64,000 bases of DNA from Streptomyces sp. H39-S7 (GTDB taxonomy: Bacteria > Actinomycetota > Actinomycetes > Streptomycetales > Streptomycetaceae). Both the position numbers and the translations under genes were made by a program. The DNA is taken from positions 1-64,000 of the forward strand of contig NZ_JAPVLU010000010.1 of assembly GCF_027158205.1 (NCBI RefSeq). Reading direction: 5' to 3'. A model generated the notes under the pieces. That model did no database searches. It was not told the origin of the DNA and was given only the letters and a program-made list of their open reading frames with translations. Of this stretch, positions 15,357-24,571 are shown in pieces. Numbering within the stretch: position 1 is the first letter of the stretch; each line of letters starts with the position of its first letter.

Positions 15357-16109
15357 GTGCCTTTCGGTGAGCAGCCCGCATATCTTCGTGTGGCCGACGA
15401 CCTGCGCCAGAAGATCCTCGACGGGACGCTCGCGCCGCACACCCGGCTGCCCTCCCAGGCGCGTATCCGTACCGAGTACGGGGTGTCCGACACGGTGGCG
15501 CTGGAGGCACGCAAGGTGCTGATGGCCGAGGGGTTCGTCGAGGGGCGTTCCGGCTCGGGGACGTACGTGCGCGAGCGCGCCGAACCGCGCCGCATCATCC
15601 GCTCCGGCTACCGGCCCGCCGGCCCGCCCAGCCCCTTCCGCCAGGAGCAGGGCGACGAGGGCGTGAAGGGCACCTGGGAGTCGACCAGCAGCCAGGACCT
15701 GGCGACACAGCCGGTGGCCGAGCGGCTGCGGATCGAGCCGGGCGACCGCGTCATGTGCACGCGCTACCTCTACCGGACCGACGGCGAGCCGATGATGCTC
15801 GCGACCTCGTGGGAGCCGCTGGCGGTCACCGGGCGTACGCCGGTGATGCTGCCGGAGGAGGGGCCGCTCGGCGGCCAGGGCGTCGTCGAGCGGATGGCCG
15901 GCATCGAGTTCGTGGTCGACAACCTGGTCGAGGAGGTCGGCGCGCGGCCGGGTCTCGCGGACGAGACGGCGGCGCTCGGCGGGGTTCCGGGCCACATCGT
16001 GATGGAGGTCAGGCGGACCTACTACGCGTCGGGGCGCCCGGTGGAGACCGCGGACATCATCGTGCCGGCCGAGCGGTACCGCGTTGCATACCACCTGCCG
16101 GTGAAGTGA
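15357..16109 (+). CDS. GntR-family regulator, HutC subfamily (UTRA domain)
   Basis: The 250-residue protein has an N-terminal winged helix at about residues 8-75. YLRVADDLRQKILDGTLAPH, TRLPSQARIRTEYGVS and the wing GRSGSGTYV are characteristic of GntR. The C-terminal UTRA effector domain spans about 100-248, with RIEPGDRVMCTRYLY, LATSWEPL and the closing VVERMAG...VMEVRRTYYASGRPVETADIIVPAERY pattern. UTRA domains bind small metabolites; the ligand here is unknown. GTG 15357 follows GAGGGAGG. The next gene downstream is an NCS1-type permease, 133 bp away on the same strand, so the permease is a candidate target. Confidence 0.92.
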   Translation: MPFGEQPAYLRVADDLRQKILDGTLAPHTRLPSQARIRTEYGVSDTVALEARKVLMAEGFVEGRSGSGTYVRERAEPRRIIRSGYRPAGPPSPFRQEQGDEGVKGTWESTSSQDLATQPVAERLRIEPGDRVMCTRYLYRTDGEPMMLATSWEPLAVTGRTPVMLPEEGPLGGQGVVERMAGIEFVVDNLVEEVGARPGLADETAALGGVPGHIVMEVRRTYYASGRPVETADIIVPAERYRVAYHLPVK

Positions 16110-16242
16110 CCGGTGAAGTGATCGATAGCCGGACATCGGGGTCCGGGCCTGTCATGCGGACGTAACGCGAGGCCGACGGCCTTAACGGGCGGGCAATCGA
16201 GCCCCCTCACCGCTTGTCATGTCCGGAACCTACTTTGCGGCG

Positions 16243-17982
16243 ATGACGGACACCGCGACACCCACGGACACCGCGACACCCGAGGCGCCGGCAGTGCCCG
16301 GCACCCCCGAGCCGCCGGGGGCACCCGGCGCGCCCCAGAGGAACTACGCCAAGCTCGCGGCCGACGAGAGCCGTGAGGACTACTCGCTGCGTTACGCGCC
16401 GCACTCCTTCCGCCGATGGTCGCCGACGATGGTGGCGTCCACGGCCCTCGGCGGGATCGCCTATCTCGCGGACTTCGCGATCGGCGCGTCGATCGTCTTC
16501 ACCTACGGCTTCACCAGCGGGCTCGCCTCGATCCTGTGCGCCGCGGTGATCATCTTCCTCACCGGCATCCCCATCGCCCGCGCCTGCGCCACCTACGGCC
16601 TGGACATGGACCTCGTCACGCGCGGTGCGGGCTTCGGCTACTTCGGCTCCACCCTCACCTCGCTGATCTACGCGAGCTTCACGTTCATCTTCTTCGCGCT
16701 CGAAGGCTCGATCATGGCGCAGGCGCTGCACTCGGCCCTGCACATCCCGGTGGCGGTCGGCTATCTGATCACCACGCTCATCGTCATCCCGTTCGTCTTC
16801 CGGGGGATGGGCGCGCTCGCCAGGCTCCAGGCGTGGACGCAGCCGGTCTGGCTGATCGGCCTGGTGCTGCCGTTCCTCGTGCTGGCCTTCACATCACCCG
16901 ACTCCTGGGGCGCGTTCGGATCCTTCGGCGGCACCGAGGGGGCGGGCTCCGGCTTCCACTGGCTCGGTTTCGGACTCGGTACGGGCGTGGCGCTCTCGCT
17001 CATCGCGCAGATCGGCGAACAGGCCGACTACCTGCGGTTCATGCCCGCCAAGACCGAGCAGAACAAGCGCCGTTGGAACCTCGCGGTGCTCGCCGCCGGA
17101 CCCGGCTGGGTGATCATCGGCGCGGCCAAGCAGCTCGGCGGCGCGTTCCTCGCCTTCTGCGCGCTCGCGGCCGTCGGCACGACGCACGCGCTGGAGCCGA
17201 TCGCGCCGCAGATCGAGGCGCTCAAGCCCTGGCTGGGGTCGGTGGCGCTGCCCGCGGCCGCGGTCTTCGTCGTGGTCTCGCAGATCAAGATCAACACGAC
17301 CAACGCCTACAGCGGGTCGCTGTCCTGGTCGAACTTCTTCTCCCGGATCACCCACAAGCACCCGGGCCGCGTCTGGTACATCTTCCTGAACCTCGGCATC
17401 GCGCTGACGCTGATGGAGATGAACATGTTCTCCATGCTCGGCAAGTTGCTGGGCTTCTACTCCAACGTCGGCATCGCGTGGATCGCGGCGGTCACCGCCG
17501 ACCTCGTCATCAACAAGCCGCTCGGGCTGAGCCCGAAGTACATCGAGTTCAAGCGCGCCTATCTGCACGCGGTGAACCCGGCCGGCTTCGGCGCGATGGC
17601 CATCGCCTCCACGGTCTCGATCCTCGCCTTCTTCGGCCTCTTCGGCGAGTACGCGGAGGCGTTCAGCACCTTCATCGCCCTCGGGCTCGCCATGACCCTC
17701 AGCCCCCTGCTGGCCTGGGCGACCAAGGGCCGCTACTACCTGGCCCGGCCGAATCCGGTCAATGGTCCGGGGGTTGAAGTAGCGGATGTGACGGCCACCC
17801 ACACCTGCACGGTGTGCGGGACCGCGTACGAACTGCCGGACGTGGCCGACTGTCCCGTCCAGTCGGGGCCGATCTGCTCGCTGTGCTGCAGTCTCGACGC
17901 CGGGTGCGGAGATGTCTGCAAGGATGCCGACGGCGGTGGCGGACCGGTCCTGATGCCGCTGCCCACCGTTCGAACCAGCTGA
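16243..17982 (+). CDS. NCS1-type purine/cytosine permease-like protein with Cys-rich tail
   Basis: This protein of about 579 residues has roughly 12 membrane helices in the pattern of nucleobase:cation symporter family 1, with IAYLADFAIGASIVFTYGF near the start. An Ala/Pro/Thr-rich N-terminus precedes RYAPHSFRRWSP. After the last helix a cytoplasmic tail of about 75 residues contains CTVCGTAYELPDVADC, then PICSLCCSLDAGCGDVCK, a set of nine cysteines that looks metal-binding. From memory, a similar Cys-rich segment joins NCS1-like transporters to sensor kinases in proteobacteria. Here the chain ends soon after it. Neither start (ATG 16219 or ATG 16243) has a good ribosome-binding site. The substrate is unknown, and a sensory role is possible. 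Confidence 0.85.
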   Translation: MTDTATPTDTATPEAPAVPGTPEPPGAPGAPQRNYAKLAADESREDYSLRYAPHSFRRWSPTMVASTALGGIAYLADFAIGASIVFTYGFTSGLASILCAAVIIFLTGIPIARACATYGLDMDLVTRGAGFGYFGSTLTSLIYASFTFIFFALEGSIMAQALHSALHIPVAVGYLITTLIVIPFVFRGMGALARLQAWTQPVWLIGLVLPFLVLAFTSPDSWGAFGSFGGTEGAGSGFHWLGFGLGTGVALSLIAQIGEQADYLRFMPAKTEQNKRRWNLAVLAAGPGWVIIGAAKQLGGAFLAFCALAAVGTTHALEPIAPQIEALKPWLGSVALPAAAVFVVVSQIKINTTNAYSGSLSWSNFFSRITHKHPGRVWYIFLNLGIALTLMEMNMFSMLGKLLGFYSNVGIAWIAAVTADLVINKPLGLSPKYIEFKRAYLHAVNPAGFGAMAIASTVSILAFFGLFGEYAEAFSTFIALGLAMTLSPLLAWATKGRYYLARPNPVNGPGVEVADVTATHTCTVCGTAYELPDVADCPVQSGPICSLCCSLDAGCGDVCKDADGGGGPVLMPLPTVRTS

Positions 17983-18065
17983 TCGAGTCGCACAGTTGGC
18001 CGAATCGGTACCTCTTCGTGTCAACCCGCACCCGAGCGGTGAAGCTCGGGCGTAGTGTCGGGCAT

Positions 18066-18539
18066 ATGCGGATTGCCGTTTCCTCGGACATGGATGAACC
18101 GGTGGCGCGGCTGGTCGTCGACGAGCTGCGCCACCGTGGCCACACCGTGCTTGCCTTCGGCGCGCTGCGGGCCGGAGATCGCAAGGACTGGGCCTGGAGC
18201 GCCGAAGCGGCGGCGCGCGAAGTCGCGGCCGGCCGTACCGAGCAGGCCGTGGTCTGCTGCTGGACGGGCACGGGTGCGGCCATCGCCGCCAACAAGGTGC
18301 CGGGCGTGCGCGCGGCCCTGTGCGGTGACGCCTACACGGCGCGTGGTGCGCGCAGGTGGAACGACGCGAACGTGCTGGCGCTCAGCCTGCGGCTGACCAG
18401 CGCGGCGCTGCTCTCGGAGATGCTGGACGCGTGGTTCGACGCGGCCGCGAGCGGTGACGCGGAGGTCCTGGCCAACATCGAGCACGTCGATTCCATCGGG
18501 GTCCACGCCGGGGCTCCGGTCGAGGAGAGAGTCCGATGA
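18066..18539 (+). CDS. RpiB/LacA/LacB-family sugar-phosphate isomerase-like protein
   Basis: The 157-residue protein starts MRIAVSSDM and has the RpiB/LacAB layout. An early Asp-containing loop is followed by WSAEAAAREVAAGRTEQAVV, CCWTGTGAAIAANKVPGVRAALC and ARRWNDANVLALSLR. The CWTGTG segment corresponds to the active-site Cys/Gly loop of ribose-5-phosphate isomerase B. The usual D-x-A-H-A-G start motif is altered to SSDMDEP, so activity on ribose phosphate is not assured. It is the first gene of a compact run: its stop overlaps the start of the SPOR gene, and a NUDIX gene follows 10 bp after that. Confidence 0.82.
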   Translation: MRIAVSSDMDEPVARLVVDELRHRGHTVLAFGALRAGDRKDWAWSAEAAAREVAAGRTEQAVVCCWTGTGAAIAANKVPGVRAALCGDAYTARGARRWNDANVLALSLRLTSAALLSEMLDAWFDAAASGDAEVLANIEHVDSIGVHAGAPVEERVR

Positions 18540-18703
18540 CGGATCTTCCCTGGGTCGTCGTACGCCAGGACGACAACGGCAACCGGTACCGCGTCGGCCG
18601 CTACGAGACGCGTGAAGAGGCCGAACGCGTCTCCGAGACGCTGGACGCGCGCGGCCACAAGCAGCTCTACCTCGTCGAGCGGATCGACCGCCAGGCGTCG
18701 TAG
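18536..18703 (+). CDS. small SPOR-like protein
   Basis: This 55-residue ORF is read from ATG 18536, which overlaps the upstream stop as ATGA. The product begins MTDLPWVVVRQDDNGNRYRV, then GRYETREEAERVSETLDARG and a final YLVERIDR. That is the beta-alpha-beta pattern of a single SPOR (sporulation-related repeat) domain, which usually binds denuded peptidoglycan. There is no signal or membrane segment, so the protein is likely cytoplasmic and the fold may serve another purpose. Codon use and coupling support it as real despite its size. Confidence 0.82.
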   Translation: MTDLPWVVVRQDDNGNRYRVGRYETREEAERVSETLDARGHKQLYLVERIDRQAS

Positions 18704-18713
18704 GGTTCCGCGC

Positions 18714-19112
18714 ATGACATTGCGCGTGGTCGTGGGCGGAGCCGTACTGGACCAGGGGCGGCTGCTCGCCGCCCGCCGCAGCGCGCCGCCCGCGCTGGCC
18801 GGGCGCTGGGAGCTGCCGGGCGGCAAGGTCGAACCGGGCGAGACCCATGAGCAGGCGCTGGTGCGCGAGCTGCGCGAGGAACTGGGTGTCGAGGTCGAGC
18901 CGATCGCCCGGATCCCGGGGGAGTGGCCGCTGAGCCCGGGGCTGGTCCTGCACGCATGGACGGCGCGGCTGGTGTCCGGAACGCCCGTGCCGCTGGAGGA
19001 TCACGACGAGCTGCGGTGGCTGTCGCCGGACCGCGTCCATGACGTCGACTGGCTCGACCAGGACCGCCCCGCCGTGGCCTGGACCGCCGCCCACCTCCTC
19101 GCCTCCGGCTGA
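18714..19112 (+). CDS. NUDIX hydrolase
   Basis: This 132-residue protein has an intact Nudix box. GGKVEPGE, then REL and REELGV, give the Gx5Ex7REUxEExGU pattern at about residues 35-57. The short size and the preceding RWELPGG resemble MutT-like (deoxy)nucleoside triphosphate pyrophosphohydrolases that remove oxidised nucleotides. The C-terminal WLSPDRVHDVDWLDQDRPAV is also typical of that group. It follows the SPOR gene by 10 bp and is probably cotranscribed with it. The exact substrate is not determined. Confidence 0.92.
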   Translation: MTLRVVVGGAVLDQGRLLAARRSAPPALAGRWELPGGKVEPGETHEQALVRELREELGVEVEPIARIPGEWPLSPGLVLHAWTARLVSGTPVPLEDHDELRWLSPDRVHDVDWLDQDRPAVAWTAAHLLASG

Positions 19113-19271
19113 GGCCCGGCGCGGCGGCCTCGAACGCCTGCCGTCCCCCGTTTGCGCGGGCCTTCGTCCCGTCACCCCCAGCGGCGCGGTACAGAGGGCG
19201 AGATATCGGGTATGTGGGGGTTGATCCCTCTTCATAGCCGGACAATCCGGCCCCAGACGGTCAGGGACGAT

Positions 19272-21845
19272 GTGGACGGCTTGAGCAGCAGCGACGAGGC
19301 GGCGGGGGCGCGGAGGCGCAGCGGGCTGCAGCCGGGGGCGGTGTCCGGGGTCGCGGTGCCGGGCACGTTGCTGGACACGCTGCGGGTGGCCGTCGTCATG
19401 CTGGACACGTCCGGCCGGGTGCTGCTGTGGAGCCCGCTGGCAGAGGAAATGCTCGGGTGGGCCGGCGAGCACATCGTCGGCCGCCGCGTCGGCGGCTTCT
19501 TCGACACCGGCGGACCCGGCGGACCCGGCGAGAGCACAGCCGGTACCGCCCGCCGCCGGATGGGTGTGGTGCCCGAGCCGGGCGCGGCCGAGCGGATCCT
19601 GGCGGACCTGCTGCGCAACGGCCGCTGGGACGGCATCCTGTCGCTGCGGCACCGGGACGGCCACAGCGTGCAGGTCGAGGCGCGGGCCTCGATGCTGGTG
19701 GACGGGGACGGCCGGCCGTTCGTCCTCGCCTCGATCGCCGAGACGAGCCGGCTGCGCACGCTGGAACACGACCTCGCCGCGCTGGACGCGCTTTACGACT
19801 CGTCACCGCTGGGCGTCGCGGTCTTCGACACGGAGCTGCGCTACGTCCGGGTCAACGAGGCGCTGGCCCGGATGAACGGGCTGTCCGCCGCCGATCACAT
19901 CGGCCGGACGGTCGCCGAGATCGTCGACGATCCGGAGACGGCCACCGAGCTCACGACGTTGCAGCGGGCGGTGCTGGCCACCGGCCGTCCCGTCATCGAC
20001 GTGATCATGATGGCGCCGCGCGGCCTCGGCCACCGCTCCATCTCGTATCACCGCCTGGTGGACCGGGCGGGCAGCGTGCTGGGCATCAGCGCGACGGTGA
20101 TGGACGTGACCGAGCGCAAGGAGGCCGCCGACAAGGTCGAGCGGGCACGCAGCCGGCTGGCGCTGCTGAACGACGTCGGTGCGCGGATCGGCGGGCTGCT
20201 GGACGTGCGCCGGGGCGCGGAGGAGCTGGCGCGGGCGCTGGTGCCGAGGTTCAGCGACTACTCGGGGGTGATCCTGCACGCGGCGGTCGCCGATGGCGGG
20301 GAGCTGCCGACGGTGCAGTACAGCGAGAACACTCCGATGCGGCAGTTGGGCGTGGGCGCGATCCGGCAGGGTCCCGAGGTGGACCGGATGATCAAGCTGG
20401 GGTCGGTCATCTCGTTCAACCGCAAGTCCATCTTCGGCGTGGTGCTGGCCACCGGGCGGCCGCAGTTGGTGGAGAACGACCAGCAGTTGCTCGCGACGAC
20501 GTTCCCCGGCGACCCCAAGGTGCGGGCCACGATGGAGCTGGGCATCCACTCGCTGCTGGTGCTGCCGCTGCGGGCGCGCGGTGTCGTGCTGGGGCTGCTG
20601 GTGGTCAGCCGGGCGGACGGCCGGGAGCCGTTCGACCGCGACGACCTGGCGCTGGCGATGGAACTCGCCGACCGCGCGGGCTCCGGGCTCGACAACGCGC
20701 GGTTGTACGTCCGGGAGCGCGAGGGCGCCCTGATGCTGCAGCGCAGCCTGCTGCCGCAGACCGTTCCGCAGCCGCAGGGCGTCGAGGTCGCCTTCCGTTA
20801 CGTGCCGGGCAGCAGCGGCACCGAGGTGGGCGGTGACTGGTTCGACGTGATCCCGCTCGCCGGCGGCCGCGTCGCGTTCGTCATCGGCGACGTGATGGGC
20901 CACGGACTCGGCGCCGCGGCGACCATGGGCCGGCTGCGTACCGCCGTCCGGACCCTCGCCGGACTCGACATGCCGCCGCACGAACTGCTGCGCCGCGTCA
21001 ACGACCTCGGCGACGACCTGGCGCAGGACCAGGACGAGGGGTGGATGGCCACCGTCGTCTACGCCGTCTACGATCCCGCGACCCGGCGCTGCACCCTGGC
21101 GAAGGCCGGGCACCTGCCGCCGGTGCTGGTCTATCCGGGAGAGGAGTGCGGCTTCGCGGGGTGCGGGGCGACCCTGCTGGAGATGCCGTCGGGGGCGCCA
21201 CTCGGTGTCGACGGCGTGGAGTTCGAGTCCGTGGAGCTGGACGTACCGGACGGATCGGTGCTCCTGCTCTACACCGACGGGCTGGTCGAGGCCCGCGGCG
21301 AGGACATCACCGACGGCCTGGACCGGCTCTCCGCGGTGCTGTCCCGGCCCCTTTCCTCGTTGGAGGACGCCTGTGACGACCTGCTCGCGACGATGGTGCC
21401 GGGCCGGGAGCCGGACGACGTGGCCCTGCTGATGGCACGGCTCGGCGGCCTCCCCGAGGGCAGCACCGCCTCGTGGACCTTCCCGGCCGAGCCCAGTGCC
21501 GTGCGGCGGGCCCGCCACAACGTCCGGGAGACCCTCGCCGACTGGCACCTCGAATCGCTGACCGATGTGACGGTGCTGCTCGTCAGCGAACTGGTCACCA
21601 ACTCCCTGCGCTACGCGCACGGTCCGATCGGCGTCCGGATGGTGCGCGGCGGCTCGCTCCTCGTCGAGGTCTCCGACCCGCTGCCCGATCCGCCGCTGGA
21701 ACGCGTCGCCACCACCGAGGACGAGGGCGGCCGCGGTCTGCAACTGGTGGCGCGTGCCTCACGGCGCTGGGGAACCCGCCACGGGCGGCTCGGGAAGACG
21801 GTGTGGTTCGAGCTCGCGATGCCTCCCGGCGGGTCCGGCACCTGA
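19272..21845 (+). CDS. PAS-GAF-PP2C phosphatase with C-terminal ATPase domain
   Basis: This protein of about 857 residues has two PAS domains (about 30-150 and 165-290), a GAF domain (about 300-470), a SpoIIE-type PP2C phosphatase (about 480-715) and an RsbW-like GHKL ATPase (about 725-857). The phosphatase shows the metal-binding pattern in GGDWFDVIPL and VIGDVMGHG. The ATPase shows LLVSELVTNSLRYA and DEGGRGLQLV. Such proteins act in partner switching, dephosphorylating an anti-sigma antagonist and also carrying an anti-sigma-like kinase fold. GTG 19272 is preferred for its AGGGA site, but ATG 19212 would add 20 residues. A paralogue with the same order follows directly. Confidence 0.9.
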   Translation: MDGLSSSDEAAGARRRSGLQPGAVSGVAVPGTLLDTLRVAVVMLDTSGRVLLWSPLAEEMLGWAGEHIVGRRVGGFFDTGGPGGPGESTAGTARRRMGVVPEPGAAERILADLLRNGRWDGILSLRHRDGHSVQVEARASMLVDGDGRPFVLASIAETSRLRTLEHDLAALDALYDSSPLGVAVFDTELRYVRVNEALARMNGLSAADHIGRTVAEIVDDPETATELTTLQRAVLATGRPVIDVIMMAPRGLGHRSISYHRLVDRAGSVLGISATVMDVTERKEAADKVERARSRLALLNDVGARIGGLLDVRRGAEELARALVPRFSDYSGVILHAAVADGGELPTVQYSENTPMRQLGVGAIRQGPEVDRMIKLGSVISFNRKSIFGVVLATGRPQLVENDQQLLATTFPGDPKVRATMELGIHSLLVLPLRARGVVLGLLVVSRADGREPFDRDDLALAMELADRAGSGLDNARLYVREREGALMLQRSLLPQTVPQPQGVEVAFRYVPGSSGTEVGGDWFDVIPLAGGRVAFVIGDVMGHGLGAAATMGRLRTAVRTLAGLDMPPHELLRRVNDLGDDLAQDQDEGWMATVVYAVYDPATRRCTLAKAGHLPPVLVYPGEECGFAGCGATLLEMPSGAPLGVDGVEFESVELDVPDGSVLLLYTDGLVEARGEDITDGLDRLSAVLSRPLSSLEDACDDLLATMVPGREPDDVALLMARLGGLPEGSTASWTFPAEPSAVRRARHNVRETLADWHLESLTDVTVLLVSELVTNSLRYAHGPIGVRMVRGGSLLVEVSDPLPDPPLERVATTEDEGGRGLQLVARASRRWGTRHGRLGKTVWFELAMPPGGSGT

Positions 21846-22010
21846 GGGAGTGGTTCAGCCACTCTCCACCGGGTAGCGAGTAGAGGCGAACGGGAACGAG
21901 TGGGAGCCGAGATGATGCTGTGATCGTCAAGACCGTGTGCGGGACGGTCGTGATGCTGAATACTCGGCTCCAAACCGGTCCAGGTGTGCTGAGCTGGAGG
22001 GGTCGGGCGA

Positions 22011-24563
22011 GTGAACGACGTGCCAGCGGGGGCCGATGTGTCTGATGAGCGGGGCGGGACCACTTCTCCCCGGGCCACGGTCTGGCAGTCCAGCCCACCC
22101 GGTTCGATCTACGACTACATCCGCGTCGCCTCCTTCTCGATCGGCCCCGACGGGCGGATCGACCAGTGGAGCGAACGGGCCGCCGAGTTCTTCGGGGTGC
22201 CGGCCGCGCAGGCGCTCGGCAAGGACCCCATCACCGCGTTCGCGCCGCCCGACACCTGGGACCGCGGCCACGAGCGGGTGGCCGAGATACTGGACGGCCG
22301 CGAGTGGATAGGCCTCGCGCCCTACCGTGACGCCGACGGCGCCGAGGGCATCGCCGAGATATACGTGATGCCCGCCGACCGCGGGGCGCTCTGCATCGCC
22401 GTCGACGTCTCGTCGCTGCGGCAGATAGAGACCGACCTGGCGGCCTCGCAGGCCGTCTTCGGGCAGTCCCCGATGGGCTTCGTCCTCTTCGACACGCATC
22501 TGCGGCTGCTGCGCGTCAACGAACGGTTCGCGACCGTCTTCGGCCGCACCGCGGAGGAGCACCGCGGCCGCGGCCCGCACGACTTCCTGGCCCGGGTCGA
22601 GGCCGACCGGCTCACCGCCGCGCTGCGCCAGGTGCTGGAGAGCGGCGATCCGGTCCTGGACATGCCGCTGGTCGGCACCGTGCCGGGGGAGAGCGGGCGG
22701 CGCCGCTGGTCGATCTCGCTGTACCGGCTGCACAGCGGCAGCGGGCGGCCGATAGGGGTTGCCGGGCTCGCCATGGACGTCACCGGGCGGCAGCGGGCGG
22801 AGCGCGAGGCCGCGCACGCCCGCCGCAATCTCGCCCTGCTCAACGAGGCCGGGGTGCGGATCGGCAACTCGCTGGACCTGGAGACCACCGCCCGCGAGCT
22901 GCTCGACGTCGCCGTGCCGCACTTCTGCGACCTGGCCTCCGTCGACCTGTACCAGGCGCTGCTCGTCGGCGAGGAGGACCTCGGGGGCACGTCGGACGGC
23001 AGCGGCGAGGTGCGCCGGGTGGCGTTCGCCAGCGCCGTCTCGAACGCGCCGTCCGCGATCCTGGGCGGGGACGGCGGGGACGGCGCGGTGCCCGTCGGAG
23101 CCGTCCACCGGCACCCGTTCAGCTCGCCGTGCGCGAGCGCGCTGCGCACCGCCCAGACGCAGATGGTGGGGGTGGACCCCGAGCCGGACCTGGGCGGGGC
23201 GCTCGTCCAGTCCACGCTGATCGTCCCGATGGTCGCCCGCGACATCGTCCTGGGCCTGGTGCAGTTCTCCCGGGCCAAGGGCAGCGAGCCGTTCTCCGAG
23301 CGGGACCGGATGCTCGCCGAGGAGCTGGCCGCGCGCGCCGCGGTCTGTATCGACAACGCGCGGCTGTACCGGCGCGAGCACGAGCGGGCGCTGATACTGC
23401 AGCGCAGCCTGCTGCCCCCGGGCAATCCGGAGGCAGCCGGGCTGGACATCGCCTGCCGCTACCTGCCGGGCAACATGGAGACCGAGGTCGGCGGCGACTG
23501 GTTCGACGTCATCGAGCTGCCGGGGCACCGCACCGCGCTCGTCGTCGGCGATGTCATGGGCCGGGGCCTGCGCGCTGCCGTGGCGATGGGTGAACTCCGC
23601 ACCGCGGTAAGGACGCTGGCCCTGCTCGACCTGGAGCCGGCCGAGGTGCTCACCGCGCTCGACGAGGTGGCCCGCGGGCTCGGCGCCCCGCCCGAGACCC
23701 GCAGCCGGCGGGGCAAGGACCGCGGCGGCACGGACCTCACCGAGGTCTACCTCGCCACCTGCGTCTACGCCGTGTACGACGCGGTCACCCGGCGGTGCAC
23801 CATCGCCAACGCCGGGCACCTGCCGCCGGTCGTCGTCGAGCCGGGCGGGCCCGCGCTCATGCTGGAGGTCCCCACCGGGTTGCCGCTCGGCGTGGGCGGC
23901 GAGCCCTTCGAGGAGGTCGACGTCGAGCTTCCGGACGGCGCGCTCCTCTGCCTCTACACCGACGGCCTCGTCGAGTCCCGCAACCATCCGCTGGACGAGG
24001 GCCTCGAAGCCCTCCGTGCCGCGTTCGACGACCCGCAGCGTCCCCTGGAGGACGTCTGCGACCACATCCTCGCGACGCTGGACACCGCCCACGGCGAGGA
24101 CGACATCGCCCTGCTGATGGCCCGCGTGCACGGCCTGCCGGCCGACTCCGTCGGGGACTGGACGCTGGAGCCGCACCCCGCCTCGGTCGCCCGCGCCCGC
24201 GAGCACGCCCGCGAACGGCTGGTGTCCTGGGGCCTCGACGAGCTCGTCGACACCACGGAACTGCTCGTCAGCGAGCTGGTCACCAATGCCCTGCGGCACG
24301 GTGACGGCGACATCAGGCTCCGGTTGCTGCGCGACCGCACGCTCGTCTGCGAGGTCTGGGACGGCGCGCTCGTCCAGCCCAGGCGGCGGCGCGCCCGCGA
24401 CACCGACGAGGGCGGCCGCGGCCTCCAACTCGTCAGCCTGCTCAGCGAGAGCTGGGGCAGTCGCCGTACCCACCGGGGGAAGACCGTCTGGTTCGAACTC
24501 GCCCTCCCGGGCGCGGGCCCCGGCAGGGAACCGACCGTGGACGAGTTGCTGAGCATATACTGA
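22011..24563 (+). CDS. second PAS-GAF-PP2C-ATPase regulatory protein
   Basis: This 850-residue protein has the same domain order as its upstream neighbour: PAS (about 25-135), PAS (about 145-265), GAF (about 275-465), SpoIIE PP2C (about 470-710) and GHKL ATPase (about 720-840). Landmarks are GGDWFDVIEL, VVGDVMGRG, LLVSELVTNALRHG and DEGGRGLQLVSLL. The PP2C domain carries a basic insert (ETRSRRGKDRGGTD) absent from the first copy. The GAF domain contains a Gly-rich insert near residues 320-350. The GTG start at 22011 has GGAGG upstream. The stop converges on the PspA gene with only 8 bp between them. Partners and signals are unknown. Confidence 0.9.
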   Translation: MNDVPAGADVSDERGGTTSPRATVWQSSPPGSIYDYIRVASFSIGPDGRIDQWSERAAEFFGVPAAQALGKDPITAFAPPDTWDRGHERVAEILDGREWIGLAPYRDADGAEGIAEIYVMPADRGALCIAVDVSSLRQIETDLAASQAVFGQSPMGFVLFDTHLRLLRVNERFATVFGRTAEEHRGRGPHDFLARVEADRLTAALRQVLESGDPVLDMPLVGTVPGESGRRRWSISLYRLHSGSGRPIGVAGLAMDVTGRQRAEREAAHARRNLALLNEAGVRIGNSLDLETTARELLDVAVPHFCDLASVDLYQALLVGEEDLGGTSDGSGEVRRVAFASAVSNAPSAILGGDGGDGAVPVGAVHRHPFSSPCASALRTAQTQMVGVDPEPDLGGALVQSTLIVPMVARDIVLGLVQFSRAKGSEPFSERDRMLAEELAARAAVCIDNARLYRREHERALILQRSLLPPGNPEAAGLDIACRYLPGNMETEVGGDWFDVIELPGHRTALVVGDVMGRGLRAAVAMGELRTAVRTLALLDLEPAEVLTALDEVARGLGAPPETRSRRGKDRGGTDLTEVYLATCVYAVYDAVTRRCTIANAGHLPPVVVEPGGPALMLEVPTGLPLGVGGEPFEEVDVELPDGALLCLYTDGLVESRNHPLDEGLEALRAAFDDPQRPLEDVCDHILATLDTAHGEDDIALLMARVHGLPADSVGDWTLEPHPASVARAREHARERLVSWGLDELVDTTELLVSELVTNALRHGDGDIRLRLLRDRTLVCEVWDGALVQPRRRRARDTDEGGRGLQLVSLLSESWGSRRTHRGKTVWFELALPGAGPGREPTVDELLSIY

Positions 24564-24571
24564 CGGGCGGC

